From Lachnospiraceae bacterium (lineage in GTDB: Bacteria > Bacillota > Clostridia > Lachnospirales > Lachnospiraceae): DNA of 64,000 nucleotides. Below, in pieces: positions 54,949-63,277 of the stretch; positions within the stretch are counted from its first letter, which is position 1; every line of letters begins with the position of its first letter. The position numbers and the translations under genes are program-made. The stretch spans positions 35,035-99,034 of the forward strand of contig JAILGE010000035.1 of the NCBI GenBank assembly GCA_024697065.1, in the 5' to 3' direction. A model generated the notes under the pieces. That model was not told the DNA's origin, did not search any database, and saw only the letters and a program-made list of their open reading frames with translations.

Positions 54949-55860
54949 TTATGATGTCTTTTTGCTTATTACCAGAAATGAGTTTGCGAATTCTTCATAC
55001 AGCCCGTCTTTCTTAAGAGACATGGCTGCTTCACCTTCATTAAAAAGCACAAGCCTCGGCCTGTCATAGGCGGGAGAACGGTCTCCCAGAGCGTCGGCTC
55101 CGGGAAGATGCTCCGGTGAGCATATCTCAAGGGGCATCTTGTAATCGGGAACGGGATAGTAGATCTCATTCTCGCCAAAGCCTGCATTTTCCATCATCGA
55201 CAGGAGGGTGCCTCGTGAGAATGTGCGCACCCGGCTTACACCTTCGTAACCTCTGATACCGTCAAAGGGAACTCCGGTATGATCTTCGGTAGCACCTGCC
55301 CAATATTTGAGACCGTACTTATTCTCGATGGCGGTGATGAGATGTCCGCCGGGTTTCAACAGCGAGCATGCTCTGCGAAGCATCTCTCCGAAAGGATCAT
55401 TGCAATGCAGATAGTAGATCGAGTATTCCAATACACCGATCAGAGTTACGTAATCAAATTTTTCAGTGATATTAATATCTTCGAAATTTCCTACTATGAT
55501 CTCGAGGTTATCGTAGTTGTTATGATATGCATTGATCTCAGAGCGCCTCTTTGAAAGGTCGATGGCGGCAACCCGGGATGTTTTCTCGCAAAAAAGTCCC
55601 GTAAGGGCTCCACAGCCGGCGCCTATCTCCAGCAGGCTGCCCTTCTTGTTGAAGGGATACCAGGATAAGAGATTCTTTCTTATATCCGAGAGATGATAGA
55701 GCAGAGGCCACTCGGTGCTTTCCGTAAGGAGCTCCTCTATATCCTGACCGGATCTTACTATTTCCAGAAGGCGTTCCTCTATATCACCGTCGGAATATGT
55801 ATCGGTGCCGGAATAATTCTCGAGATTAAGTTTTACTTTGCCTATAGAGATATTTTCCAT
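54949..55860 (-). CDS. SAM-dependent methyltransferase of the polysaccharide locus
   Basis: 303-residue class I methyltransferase with the SAM loop LLEIGAGCGALTG (about residue 75), an acidic strand end AAIDLSKRRSE, the post-II motif DYVTLIGVLEYS and LLKPGGHLITAIENKYGLKYW. The leader WPLLYHLSDIRKNLLSWYPF recurs in Lachnospiraceae polysaccharide methyltransferases (recalled). It lies between the Wzt gene (six bases) and the kinase-GT gene (two bases). By analogy with WbdD it may add a terminal methyl group to the glycan; that is inference. Confidence 0.87.
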   Translation of the reverse strand: MENISIGKVKLNLENYSGTDTYSDGDIEERLLEIVRSGQDIEELLTESTEWPLLYHLSDIRKNLLSWYPFNKKGSLLEIGAGCGALTGLFCEKTSRVAAIDLSKRRSEINAYHNNYDNLEIIVGNFEDINITEKFDYVTLIGVLEYSIYYLHCNDPFGEMLRRACSLLKPGGHLITAIENKYGLKYWAGATEDHTGVPFDGIRGYEGVSRVRTFSRGTLLSMMENAGFGENEIYYPVPDYKMPLEICSPEHLPGADALGDRSPAYDRPRLVLFNEGEAAMSLKKDGLYEEFANSFLVISKKTS

Positions 55861-55866
55861 GATATG

Positions 55867-57177
55867 TTATTCCACCGTTATCTCTGAATTCATGTCATAG
55901 AAGCCGACGGTATTCTTCTCCGATATCACGGTAAGGCTGACTATATCGTAAAGCCTGTGGAATACCTTGAAATCATCGCCTTCGAAACGTGTGCACCCGA
56001 AGGAAAGAAGGTATTGCGCGCCCTGCAGATCCATATTCTGCTTAAAGACTATGGTCTTCTCTTCTCCTTCTTCCATTGTCCCGAGATCGATATCTTCGTA
56101 CATGGTATTGGTTCCGCAGACATCGGTTCCTCTCAGAGATCTTATGGTGAATGCCACTATGGGTTCGGTAACTTTTCTGTGAGCCTTTATCTTTACCTTT
56201 AATGAAAAGGGTTCTTTCTTCTCAAGTGTGGACGTATATTTACCGGTGTTATCGAGAATGGCAAAGTCGACTATCTCAACTTCCTTGTCACCGTACTCAT
56301 CAAATTTGGGATTGATGACATAGTTGCTCATCCATTTGCCTGCGGGATCGACGGAAGGATCGGATATCTTCTGCGAATCCTCCACACCTTCTCCGAACTG
56401 ACCTACCAGAACCCTCTTATACAGATCGATGATCTTTGCGGGAGTGCTCTCGTCGACTTTCTGACCCTTGTCGAGAAGTATGGCTCTGTCGCAGTATTTG
56501 CGGATAGAGCTGAGGTCGTGGCTGACTATGAGGATGGTCTTGCCGCGCTTCTTGAACTCATCGAATTTGTGGAAACATTTATTCTGAAAAAAAACATCGC
56601 CAACAGCCAGAGCCTCATCGACAATGAGTATCTCGGGATCGATATTGATGGCTATGGCAAATGCAAGACGCACGAACATACCGGAAGAGTAGGTCTTAAC
56701 CGGCTGGTTGACAAAGTCTCCTATATCGGCGAAGGCAAGGATATCGTCCATCTTTGCATCTATCTCTTCTCTGGAAAATCCGATCATCATACCGTTTAAA
56801 TAGATATTCTGCATTCCGGTGTATTCCATGTTAAAACCTGCACCGAGTTCCAGCAGAGCGGATATTCGGCCGTTTATCTCCACGTTTCCCTCGGTGGGAT
56901 TAAGCACGCCGGTGATGATCTTGAGTATTGTGGACTTGCCGGCGCCGTTTACACCGATGATGCCCACCGCTTCGCCCTTATGTACGTCAAAGCTCAGATG
57001 ATTAAGGGCGTAATGTTCTCTGTAAAGCTTCTTTTTGCGTGAGAATCCGAATGCATCAAGGACTCGGTCTCTGTTCCTGGAATAGAGACGGTATACCTTG
57101 GAGACATTCTTTACGCGAATGGCGTATTCGCTGTTATTATCGATATCGTTTGTTTTTGAAATATTGTTATCGCTCAT
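55867..57177 (-). CDS. Polysaccharide ABC exporter ATPase with C-terminal carbohydrate-binding domain (Wzt-like)
   Basis: 436-residue ATPase of an O-antigen or teichoic-acid type exporter. Walker A GVNGAGKS (near 79), signature YSSGMFVRLAF, Walker B LIVDEALAVGD and the H-loop SHDLSS are all present. The extra 170 C-terminal residues form a Wzt_C-like beta-sandwich (VEIVDFAILDNTGKY to the end). In E. coli O9a that domain recognises the capped end of the glycan before export. Start and spacing: seventeen bases after the permease gene. Confidence 0.93.
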   Translation of the reverse strand: MSDNNISKTNDIDNNSEYAIRVKNVSKVYRLYSRNRDRVLDAFGFSRKKKLYREHYALNHLSFDVHKGEAVGIIGVNGAGKSTILKIITGVLNPTEGNVEINGRISALLELGAGFNMEYTGMQNIYLNGMMIGFSREEIDAKMDDILAFADIGDFVNQPVKTYSSGMFVRLAFAIAINIDPEILIVDEALAVGDVFFQNKCFHKFDEFKKRGKTILIVSHDLSSIRKYCDRAILLDKGQKVDESTPAKIIDLYKRVLVGQFGEGVEDSQKISDPSVDPAGKWMSNYVINPKFDEYGDKEVEIVDFAILDNTGKYTSTLEKKEPFSLKVKIKAHRKVTEPIVAFTIRSLRGTDVCGTNTMYEDIDLGTMEEGEEKTIVFKQNMDLQGAQYLLSFGCTRFEGDDFKVFHRLYDIVSLTVISEKNTVGFYDMNSEITVE

Positions 57178-57194
57178 TTATCCGAAAGAATATA

Positions 57195-58019
57195 TTACAG
57201 TACATCCGCAAAATGTATCTTCAGTTTGCGGAAAACAGTAGTTCCGATGAAAAAGCATGCAAGCGTCACGCACCAGAAATAAACAGTCATACCGGGCCGC
57301 TCGAAAAACCATACCTCATAGATCATGGAATCTCTGAATCCCTGAACCACATAGAACATGGGATTGAGTCTGAGGATCTTTACGATGAGGCTGCCCGGAT
57401 CAAATGCATTGATATCCCACATTATGGGTGTTGCCCACATGAGAACCTGCATGAAGATATTTATTATCTGGGACAGATCTCTGAAGAATATGACTATCGC
57501 GCTTGTGGCATATACAAGACCTGTTACGAAGCAGATCATACTGAATGAGTAGTAAATGATCTGGATTGCGTAGATGTGCGGCATAAAACCTAAAGCCGCG
57601 TACATCACTAACATGAACAAAAGAAAGAAGATATGCACGAACAGACCGGATACGATCTTTACTACCGGGAGTATGCTTATATTGAAAACAACCTTTTTTA
57701 CAAGGAAATTATATTCGAGGAATGCGCTGGTTCCCGTTCCCCATGCTTCCTGGAAGTAGAACCAGGGTACAAGCCCGGCGATGAGCCAGAGCACAAAAGG
57801 AATGGGTATACCGTCCCTTAAACCCGTGGCTGCAGCATGAAGGGCCTTTTCAAATACGAACCAGTACAGGACTATGGTCACGATAGGCTGTACAAAGGCC
57901 CAGAATATTCCGAGATATGAACCGGCAAAACGGTTTTTGAAATCGTTCTTCGCCAGGTTTCCGATCAGTTTTTTATCCCGCCATACGTCGCGGGGAACAG
58001 ATAAAAATGAGTCTTTCAT
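57195..58019 (-). CDS. Polysaccharide ABC exporter permease (Wzm/TagG-like)
   Basis: 274-residue integral membrane protein with six helices and the ABC-2 fold (LIGNLAKNDFKNRFAGSYLG at the start, quoted in part as KNDFKNRFAGSYLG; FWAFVQPIVTIVLYWFVF; LNPMFYVVQGFRD). It forms the channel with the downstream Wzt-like ATPase. It is the first gene of the minus-strand operon; the 25 bases upstream separate it from the HAD gene, so the operon may begin further up. Confidence 0.93.
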   Translation of the reverse strand: MKDSFLSVPRDVWRDKKLIGNLAKNDFKNRFAGSYLGIFWAFVQPIVTIVLYWFVFEKALHAAATGLRDGIPIPFVLWLIAGLVPWFYFQEAWGTGTSAFLEYNFLVKKVVFNISILPVVKIVSGLFVHIFFLLFMLVMYAALGFMPHIYAIQIIYYSFSMICFVTGLVYATSAIVIFFRDLSQIINIFMQVLMWATPIMWDINAFDPGSLIVKILRLNPMFYVVQGFRDSMIYEVWFFERPGMTVYFWCVTLACFFIGTTVFRKLKIHFADVL

Positions 58020-58044
58020 AACTTACTGATTATACCATCCGCTA

Positions 58045-58665
58045 TCAGGCTTTAGCAACGTCTGCGAGGATTTTGTCGATCTTTGGACGCGTAGAGTCAT
58101 AGCCTGTAAATAAAACGGCTGTCATGCCGAGTTTCTGTGCGGCTTCTATATTAACGGGCCTGTCGTCCGTGAAGAGGCATTCCTCCGGATGCAGACCGTA
58201 GCGATCGAAAAGCAGCTTATATATAGCGGGATCCGGCTTGGAAACTCTCTCGAAGCCCGAAACCACCATGCCGTCAACTACGTCAACGAAGTTAAATCGC
58301 GTACGGGCGTGGAGCGAGAAAACATCCCTGGGATAGTTGGACAAAAGATAAACCTTATATCCGGCAGCTTTCAGATCCAGGATCCACTGTCTGCTGTAAG
58401 GATAGGAGGCGATGATATCCACTATGCCGTCAAAGAATAAATTAATCTCTTTTTGGTATTCCGGGACCTGTGCCTTCATTTCGTTAATGACATCCTCCGT
58501 CTCCCGGACACCAAGATCCAGCTCGTCCCAGAGACTTGTCACTACTACTTTTTCTCCGATTGTCTTAATGATTTCTTCATTAAAATGAAGATCGTCGCGC
58601 ATATAGGCTTCCCAGCGGAAGTCCGCAAGGACCATTCCTATATCAAATACAATGTTTTTTATCAT
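58045..58665 (-). CDS. HAD-superfamily phosphatase (YihX-like)
   Basis: 206-residue cytosolic phosphatase. The ATG at 58665 (MIKNIVFDIGMVLADF) with AAAGGA upstream is preferred over the longer frame from 58788. Motif I reads FDIGMVL, with Gly where most HAD phosphatases have the second Asp, as in the YihX alpha-glucose-1-phosphatase group. Motif II is LLSNYP, motif III Lys in RVSKPDP, and motif IV FTDDRPVN. A sugar-phosphate substrate is plausible. The gene lies ahead of the exporter operon on the same strand. Confidence 0.88.
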   Translation of the reverse strand: MIKNIVFDIGMVLADFRWEAYMRDDLHFNEEIIKTIGEKVVVTSLWDELDLGVRETEDVINEMKAQVPEYQKEINLFFDGIVDIIASYPYSRQWILDLKAAGYKVYLLSNYPRDVFSLHARTRFNFVDVVDGMVVSGFERVSKPDPAIYKLLFDRYGLHPEECLFTDDRPVNIEAAQKLGMTAVLFTGYDSTRPKIDKILADVAKA

Positions 58666-59006
58666 GATATTATTTCCTTTTGCGATAGCATAATACACGT
58701 AAATCGATGAAAATGTCAAAATCATGAAAAGATGGTAGTATTTTTTGCTAAGGAAGACGGTTTTTGTAATGCATAATTTTGTAAACAATAGACAAACAAA
58801 TTACATTGTATTTTAACAATCTGCGTGATAAGATTTTTAATTATCAAAGATCTTATCGGGAAACAATGAAGTTTCAGGAGATTCCGGAGTACGTTTACCC
58901 GGATGGTTCTGAAATTTATTTTTTTCCGAGAGTCTGAGATTTCATGTAACTGGCATATGGGCGAGGAGGAAGTTCATAAGCCTTGGTTAACAAAGGAGGA
59001 ATGATT
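58666..59006 (+). promoter_or_regulatory. Control region of livKHMGF
   Basis: Between the divergent HAD and livK genes. TTGTAT (58806-58811) and TAAGAT (58829-58834) are 17 bases apart, a plausible promoter. Its -10 lies inside the left arm of an 8-bp inverted repeat GATAAGAT / ATCTTATC (58827-58834, 58850-58857), a likely operator or leader hairpin. A short frame of 23 codons (58866-58937) follows with a weak GGGA site. AAAGGAGGA at 58992-59000 sets the livK start. Confidence 0.5.
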
Positions 59007-60272
59007 ATGAGAAAGAAAATTCTTGGAATGTTTCTTGCCGGCGTTCTCGCAATGACTGCTCTGACAGGATGCGAAGGTGCTGCAAACGGAAACAACGGCG
59101 CAGGAACACAGGAACAGGCTTCCGGCGAAGAACAGACAACCGGAGACCAGCAGACAACAGCTGAGCCTGCAGGAGACGGAGCACTTACCGGAACACTTAA
59201 TCTTGGTGTTATCGGACCTATGACAGGTGCTGCAGCTCTTTACGGAAATGCTGTTAAGAACGGTGCCGAGATCGCAGTTGAAGAGATCAATGCCATCGAT
59301 CCCGCTTTCCAGATCAAGCTTGATGTTCAGGACGACGTTCATGATCCCGAGATTTCAGTTAATGCTTACCAGACACTTAAGGATAACAATGTACAGGTTA
59401 TCGTAGGAACAGTTACAACATCACCCTGCCTTGCAGTAAGCGCAGAGGCTAACTCAGATCGTGTATTCATGCTTACACCTTCAGCTTCTTCACCTTCTGT
59501 TACAGAGGGCAAGGACAACGTCTTCCAGCTTTGCTTCTCAGATCCCAACCAGGGTTCTGCATCAGCTCAGTACATTGCTGATAATAAGCTTGCTTCAAAG
59601 GTTGCCGTTATCTACAACAACGGTGATGCATATTCAACAGGTATCTATCAGACATTTAAGTCAAAGGCTTCAGAGCTTGGTCTTGAGCTTGTTTCCGAGA
59701 CAACATTTACCGATGATACAGCTACGGATTTCACAGTTCAGCTTAAGGCTGCACAGGATGCGGGAGCAGAGCTTCTTTTCCTTCCCATCTACTACCAGCC
59801 CGCTTCTCTGATCCTCAAGCAGGCATCTGACATGGGATTTGCTCCCAAGATGTTTGGTGTTGACGGTATGGACGGTATCCTTACTATGGAAGGATTCGAT
59901 ACTAAGCTTGCAGAAGGCGTTATCCTTCTTACACCTTTCTCAGCTGATGCTGAAGATGAGGCTACTGCTAACTTCGTAAAGAAGTACAATGATAAGGTTG
60001 GCGAGACTCCTTCACAGTTCGCTGCTGACGGTTATGACTGCCCTTACGCTATCTACAGAGCACTTGAGTTCTACGCTGCACAGAACGGTGGTCTTGATGT
60101 AACTGATATGTCTTATGCAGATCTTTGCGAGATCCTTATCGGTGTATTCACAAATCCTGATTTCTCTGTTGACGGTATCACAGGTCAGGGAATGGTTTGG
60201 GGCGCTAACGGTGAAGTTAACAAGGCACCTAAGGCCGTGGTCATTGAAAATGGTGTATATGTAGGTATGTAA
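59007..60272 (+). CDS. livK: Branched-chain amino acid ABC transporter substrate-binding lipoprotein
   Basis: 421-residue lipoprotein with lipobox LTGC (Cys22), a Gln/Thr/Gly-rich linker and a LivK-type receptor domain (LNLGVIGPMTGAAALYGNAV, then GAEIAVEEINA). It captures leucine, isoleucine, valine or a related amino acid or amide. The ATG at 59007 fits AAAGGAGGA; the ATG at 59001 abuts that site. Codon bias suggests strong expression. Followed by a terminator-like hairpin before livH. Confidence 0.94.
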   Translation: MRKKILGMFLAGVLAMTALTGCEGAANGNNGAGTQEQASGEEQTTGDQQTTAEPAGDGALTGTLNLGVIGPMTGAAALYGNAVKNGAEIAVEEINAIDPAFQIKLDVQDDVHDPEISVNAYQTLKDNNVQVIVGTVTTSPCLAVSAEANSDRVFMLTPSASSPSVTEGKDNVFQLCFSDPNQGSASAQYIADNKLASKVAVIYNNGDAYSTGIYQTFKSKASELGLELVSETTFTDDTATDFTVQLKAAQDAGAELLFLPIYYQPASLILKQASDMGFAPKMFGVDGMDGILTMEGFDTKLAEGVILLTPFSADAEDEATANFVKKYNDKVGETPSQFAADGYDCPYAIYRALEFYAAQNGGLDVTDMSYADLCEILIGVFTNPDFSVDGITGQGMVWGANGEVNKAPKAVVIENGVYVGM

Positions 60273-60317
60273 TAACCGACCGCTGTTTTCGACTTACAAA
60301 AATTTTTAACTACCAAC

Positions 60318-60351
60318 GGGGGTCATCTAGATGGATGGCCCCTGTTTTTTT
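60318..60351 (+). terminator. Terminator-like hairpin between livK and livH
   Basis: GGGGTCATC pairs with GATGGCCCC (one G-U) around a six-base loop, followed by TGTTTTTTT. It probably ends most transcripts after livK and lets some continue, giving excess binding protein. Confidence 0.85.
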
Positions 60352-60439
60352 GACAGAACAGAGATGTCTGTGTAAAATTGAAAAATGTTTTAAAAACAAT
60401 GTTTTTAAGTAATAAATCATAAGAAACGGGAGAAATGCT

Positions 60440-61312
60440 ATGCTGACATATCTTATAAACGGTATCAGCCTCGGCAGTGTATATGCGATCATAGCCCTTG
60501 GTTATACTATGGTTTACGGTATTGCCAAGATGCTCAATTTCGCACACGGAGATATCATCATGGTGGGAGGATATGCGTCATTTTGCGCGATGTCATATCT
60601 CGGATGGCCCCCTGCAGTGGCAGTGCTTTTTTCGATCGGAGTCTGCACCGTGCTCGGTATAGTTATTGAAAGGCTTGCATATAAACCCTTGCGCAGTGCT
60701 ACAAGCCTTGCTGTCCTTATTACTGCCATAGGTGTTTCATACTTCCTTCAGAATGTGGCACTCCTTGTCTGGACGTCCAATCCGAAGGTTTACCCCAATA
60801 TTTTCGAAAAGATCCCGCCGATCACTGTCGGAGAAGCCCAGGTCTCCGGAGTGACGATGGTTACTATACTTGCAAATATCGTTATCATGATCGCCCTTAC
60901 ATTATTCACAGGTAAGACCAGAATGGGTAAGGCAATGCGTGCGGTTTCCGAGGATAAGGGAGCTGCAACCCTTATGGGTATCAATGTTAACTTCACAATA
61001 TCAATGACGTTCGCAATAGGCTCGGGACTTGCGGCGATAGCCGGTGTGCTACTGTGCACGGCCTATCCCAACCTTGTGCCCACTACCGGAGCGATGCCCG
61101 GAATCAAGGCCTTCGTTGCAGCGGTTTTCGGTGGCATAGGTTCGATCCCGGGAGCTATGATCGGCGGCATTCTTTTGGGTGTCATTGAAATAGTTGCCAG
61201 AGCTCTGGTACCTGATGTTCCTTCGGATATATTTGTTTTCGCAGTATTGATAATAGTGCTGCTCGTTAAGCCCAGCGGACTCCTTGGCAAGACTGTCAGG
61301 GAAAAAGTCTGA
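60440..61312 (+). CDS. livH: Branched-chain amino acid ABC transporter permease LivH
   Basis: 290-residue membrane permease with about eight helices, opening LTYLINGISLGSVYAIIALG and with NFAHGDIIMVGGY, both characteristic of LivH. The cytoplasmic coupling loop GKAMRAVSEDKGAATLMGIN lies near residue 160. It pairs with LivM. The following start codon is 19 bases downstream. Confidence 0.95.
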   Translation: MLTYLINGISLGSVYAIIALGYTMVYGIAKMLNFAHGDIIMVGGYASFCAMSYLGWPPAVAVLFSIGVCTVLGIVIERLAYKPLRSATSLAVLITAIGVSYFLQNVALLVWTSNPKVYPNIFEKIPPITVGEAQVSGVTMVTILANIVIMIALTLFTGKTRMGKAMRAVSEDKGAATLMGINVNFTISMTFAIGSGLAAIAGVLLCTAYPNLVPTTGAMPGIKAFVAAVFGGIGSIPGAMIGGILLGVIEIVARALVPDVPSDIFVFAVLIIVLLVKPSGLLGKTVREKV

Positions 61313-61331
61313 GAGAACCGGAGGTACGATT

Positions 61332-62378
61332 ATGAAAAGATCAAAAAACAGATTTGTAAATTACATAATAGTACTGGTTTTCTTTGCTGTATTCCAGATA
61401 CTACTTTCAACAGGAACCTTATCAAGCCTTCTTAAGGGACAGCTGATCCCCATCGTTTCTTATATGATAATGGCTGTATCCTTGAACCTCGTAGTAGGTA
61501 TTTCGGGTGAGCTGAGTCTCGGACATGCGGGATTCATGTCGGTAGGAGCTTTTACAGGCGTTATCGTCGAAGCGGCTCTCCTCTCGAAGATGGATCCTTC
61601 GGCTCTGAACGGAAATATGGGAATGCAGATGATGATACTTGCCGTAGCCATAGTGATCGGTGCTGCGGTAGCTGCTGTTGCCGGATTTCTCATCGGTATC
61701 CCGGTACTTCGTCTGAACGGCGATTATCTTGCCATCGTTACACTGGCATTTGGCGAGATCATCAAGAATCTGCTCTACTGTCTCTATGTTTATATAGATG
61801 ACAGGGGACTTCATTTTTCGCTGGATCCCAACAGCTTAAACGGCACAACGGTTCTTAACGGACCTATGGGTGCGCTGGGAATAAAGAAGATATCCACTTT
61901 TGCGGCAGGCTGTGTGCTTCTGCTGATCGTTTTATTCATTATCCAGAACCTGATCAATTCCAAGTCGGGACGTGCCATCATGGCCATCCGTGACAACAGG
62001 ATCGCAGCAGAAGCATCGGGACTTCATGTTACAAAATATAAACTTATGGCTTTTGTAACATCCGCAGCCATGGCAGGTGCGGCAGGTGCGCTGTATGCTC
62101 TGAATTATTCCACTATCGTGCCTAAGAAATTCGATTTCAATACGTCCATACTGGTACTCGTGTTCGTAGTACTCGGAGGCATCGGAAATATGACGGGATC
62201 GCTTATCGCAGCGGCATTGCTTACTGTTCTTCCGGAGATGCTCAGAGAGTTCTCCACTTACAGAATGCTCATTTATGCGATAGTGCTTATCACAGTAATG
62301 CTTCTTACGAATAATGCAAAATTCAAGGCTTTCCTTAACGGCCCGTTTCATAAGGAAAAGAAGGAGGGCAAAGAATAA
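61332..62378 (+). CDS. livM: Branched-chain amino acid ABC transporter permease LivM
   Basis: 348-residue second permease. The ATG at 61332 (MKRSKNRFVNYI) has GGAGGT upstream; the frame from 61284 overlaps livH and is rejected. LivM features: VGISGELSLGHAGFMSVGAF, quoted in part as SLGHAGFMSVGAF, and the coupling loop SGRAIMAIRDNRIAAEASGL near 215. Its stop overlaps the livG start by one base (TAATG). Confidence 0.95.
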   Translation: MKRSKNRFVNYIIVLVFFAVFQILLSTGTLSSLLKGQLIPIVSYMIMAVSLNLVVGISGELSLGHAGFMSVGAFTGVIVEAALLSKMDPSALNGNMGMQMMILAVAIVIGAAVAAVAGFLIGIPVLRLNGDYLAIVTLAFGEIIKNLLYCLYVYIDDRGLHFSLDPNSLNGTTVLNGPMGALGIKKISTFAAGCVLLLIVLFIIQNLINSKSGRAIMAIRDNRIAAEASGLHVTKYKLMAFVTSAAMAGAAGALYALNYSTIVPKKFDFNTSILVLVFVVLGGIGNMTGSLIAAALLTVLPEMLREFSTYRMLIYAIVLITVMLLTNNAKFKAFLNGPFHKEKKEGKE

Positions 62379-63256
62379 TGAGCGATATCAAAGTTGTTGA
62401 AAAACCCGGACCCTTTACCGAAGAGGAGAAAAAGCTGGTTAATGTTCCCAGTGATACATTCGTGACAGAGAGGGACAAGGACAAGCCTCTCGTACTTGAG
62501 ACAAGACACCTTGGTATTGATTTCGGCGGACTTACTGCTGTAGATGAATTCAATATCGGTATCGGTGCGACTGAGATCACCGGGCTTATCGGACCTAACG
62601 GTGCCGGCAAGACTACGGTGTTCAATCTCCTTACGAAAGTTTACGAGCCTACCCGCGGAACCATTCTTTTAAACGGTGTGGATACTCACGGTATGAATCC
62701 TGCATCAGTGAATAAGGCAGGCATAGCAAGAACATTCCAGAATATCAGACTCTTTGACAAGCTTACCGTTGAAGAGAATGTTAAGATTGGGCTTCACAAT
62801 CGTACGGATTACGGAATGTTCACAGGAATATTCAGGCTTCCGAAGTATTGGAAGGAAGAGAAGAAGTCTCATGAAATTGCCCTGGAGCTGCTTGATATCT
62901 TCGGAATGGCAGATCAGGCTGACGTAAGAGCTGACAGTCTTCCCTATGGTGCACAGCGCAGACTTGAGATCGTTCGTGCACTTGCAACGGATCCGAAGAT
63001 ACTCCTTCTTGATGAGCCCGCAGCCGGAATGAATCCCTCAGAGACGGAAGAGCTTATGAAGAATATCGCTAAGATCCGCGATACTTTCGGTATCGCCGTA
63101 ATGCTTATCGAACACGATATGAAGCTGGTTATGGGTATCTGTGAAGTGATAGCAGTGCTTAATTTCGGTAAGATAATTGCTAAGGGTACACCCACAGAGA
63201 TAAGAAATAACCCTCAGGTAATCGAAGCTTATCTCGGAAGCAAGAAGGACGAATAA
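62378..63256 (+). CDS. livG: Branched-chain amino acid ABC transporter ATPase LivG
   Basis: 292-residue ATPase with Walker A GPNGAGKTT (near 75), signature-like LPYGAQRRLEI, Walker B ILLLDEPAAGMNP and LIEHDMKLV. The N-terminal 40 residues before the ABC core (VEKPGPFTEEEKKLVNVPSD) form an unusual extension. It overlaps livM by one base and is followed 21 bases later by livF. Confidence 0.95.
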   Translation: MSDIKVVEKPGPFTEEEKKLVNVPSDTFVTERDKDKPLVLETRHLGIDFGGLTAVDEFNIGIGATEITGLIGPNGAGKTTVFNLLTKVYEPTRGTILLNGVDTHGMNPASVNKAGIARTFQNIRLFDKLTVEENVKIGLHNRTDYGMFTGIFRLPKYWKEEKKSHEIALELLDIFGMADQADVRADSLPYGAQRRLEIVRALATDPKILLLDEPAAGMNPSETEELMKNIAKIRDTFGIAVMLIEHDMKLVMGICEVIAVLNFGKIIAKGTPTEIRNNPQVIEAYLGSKKDE

Positions 63257-63277
63257 ACCTGCTGAAAGGATATTGAT

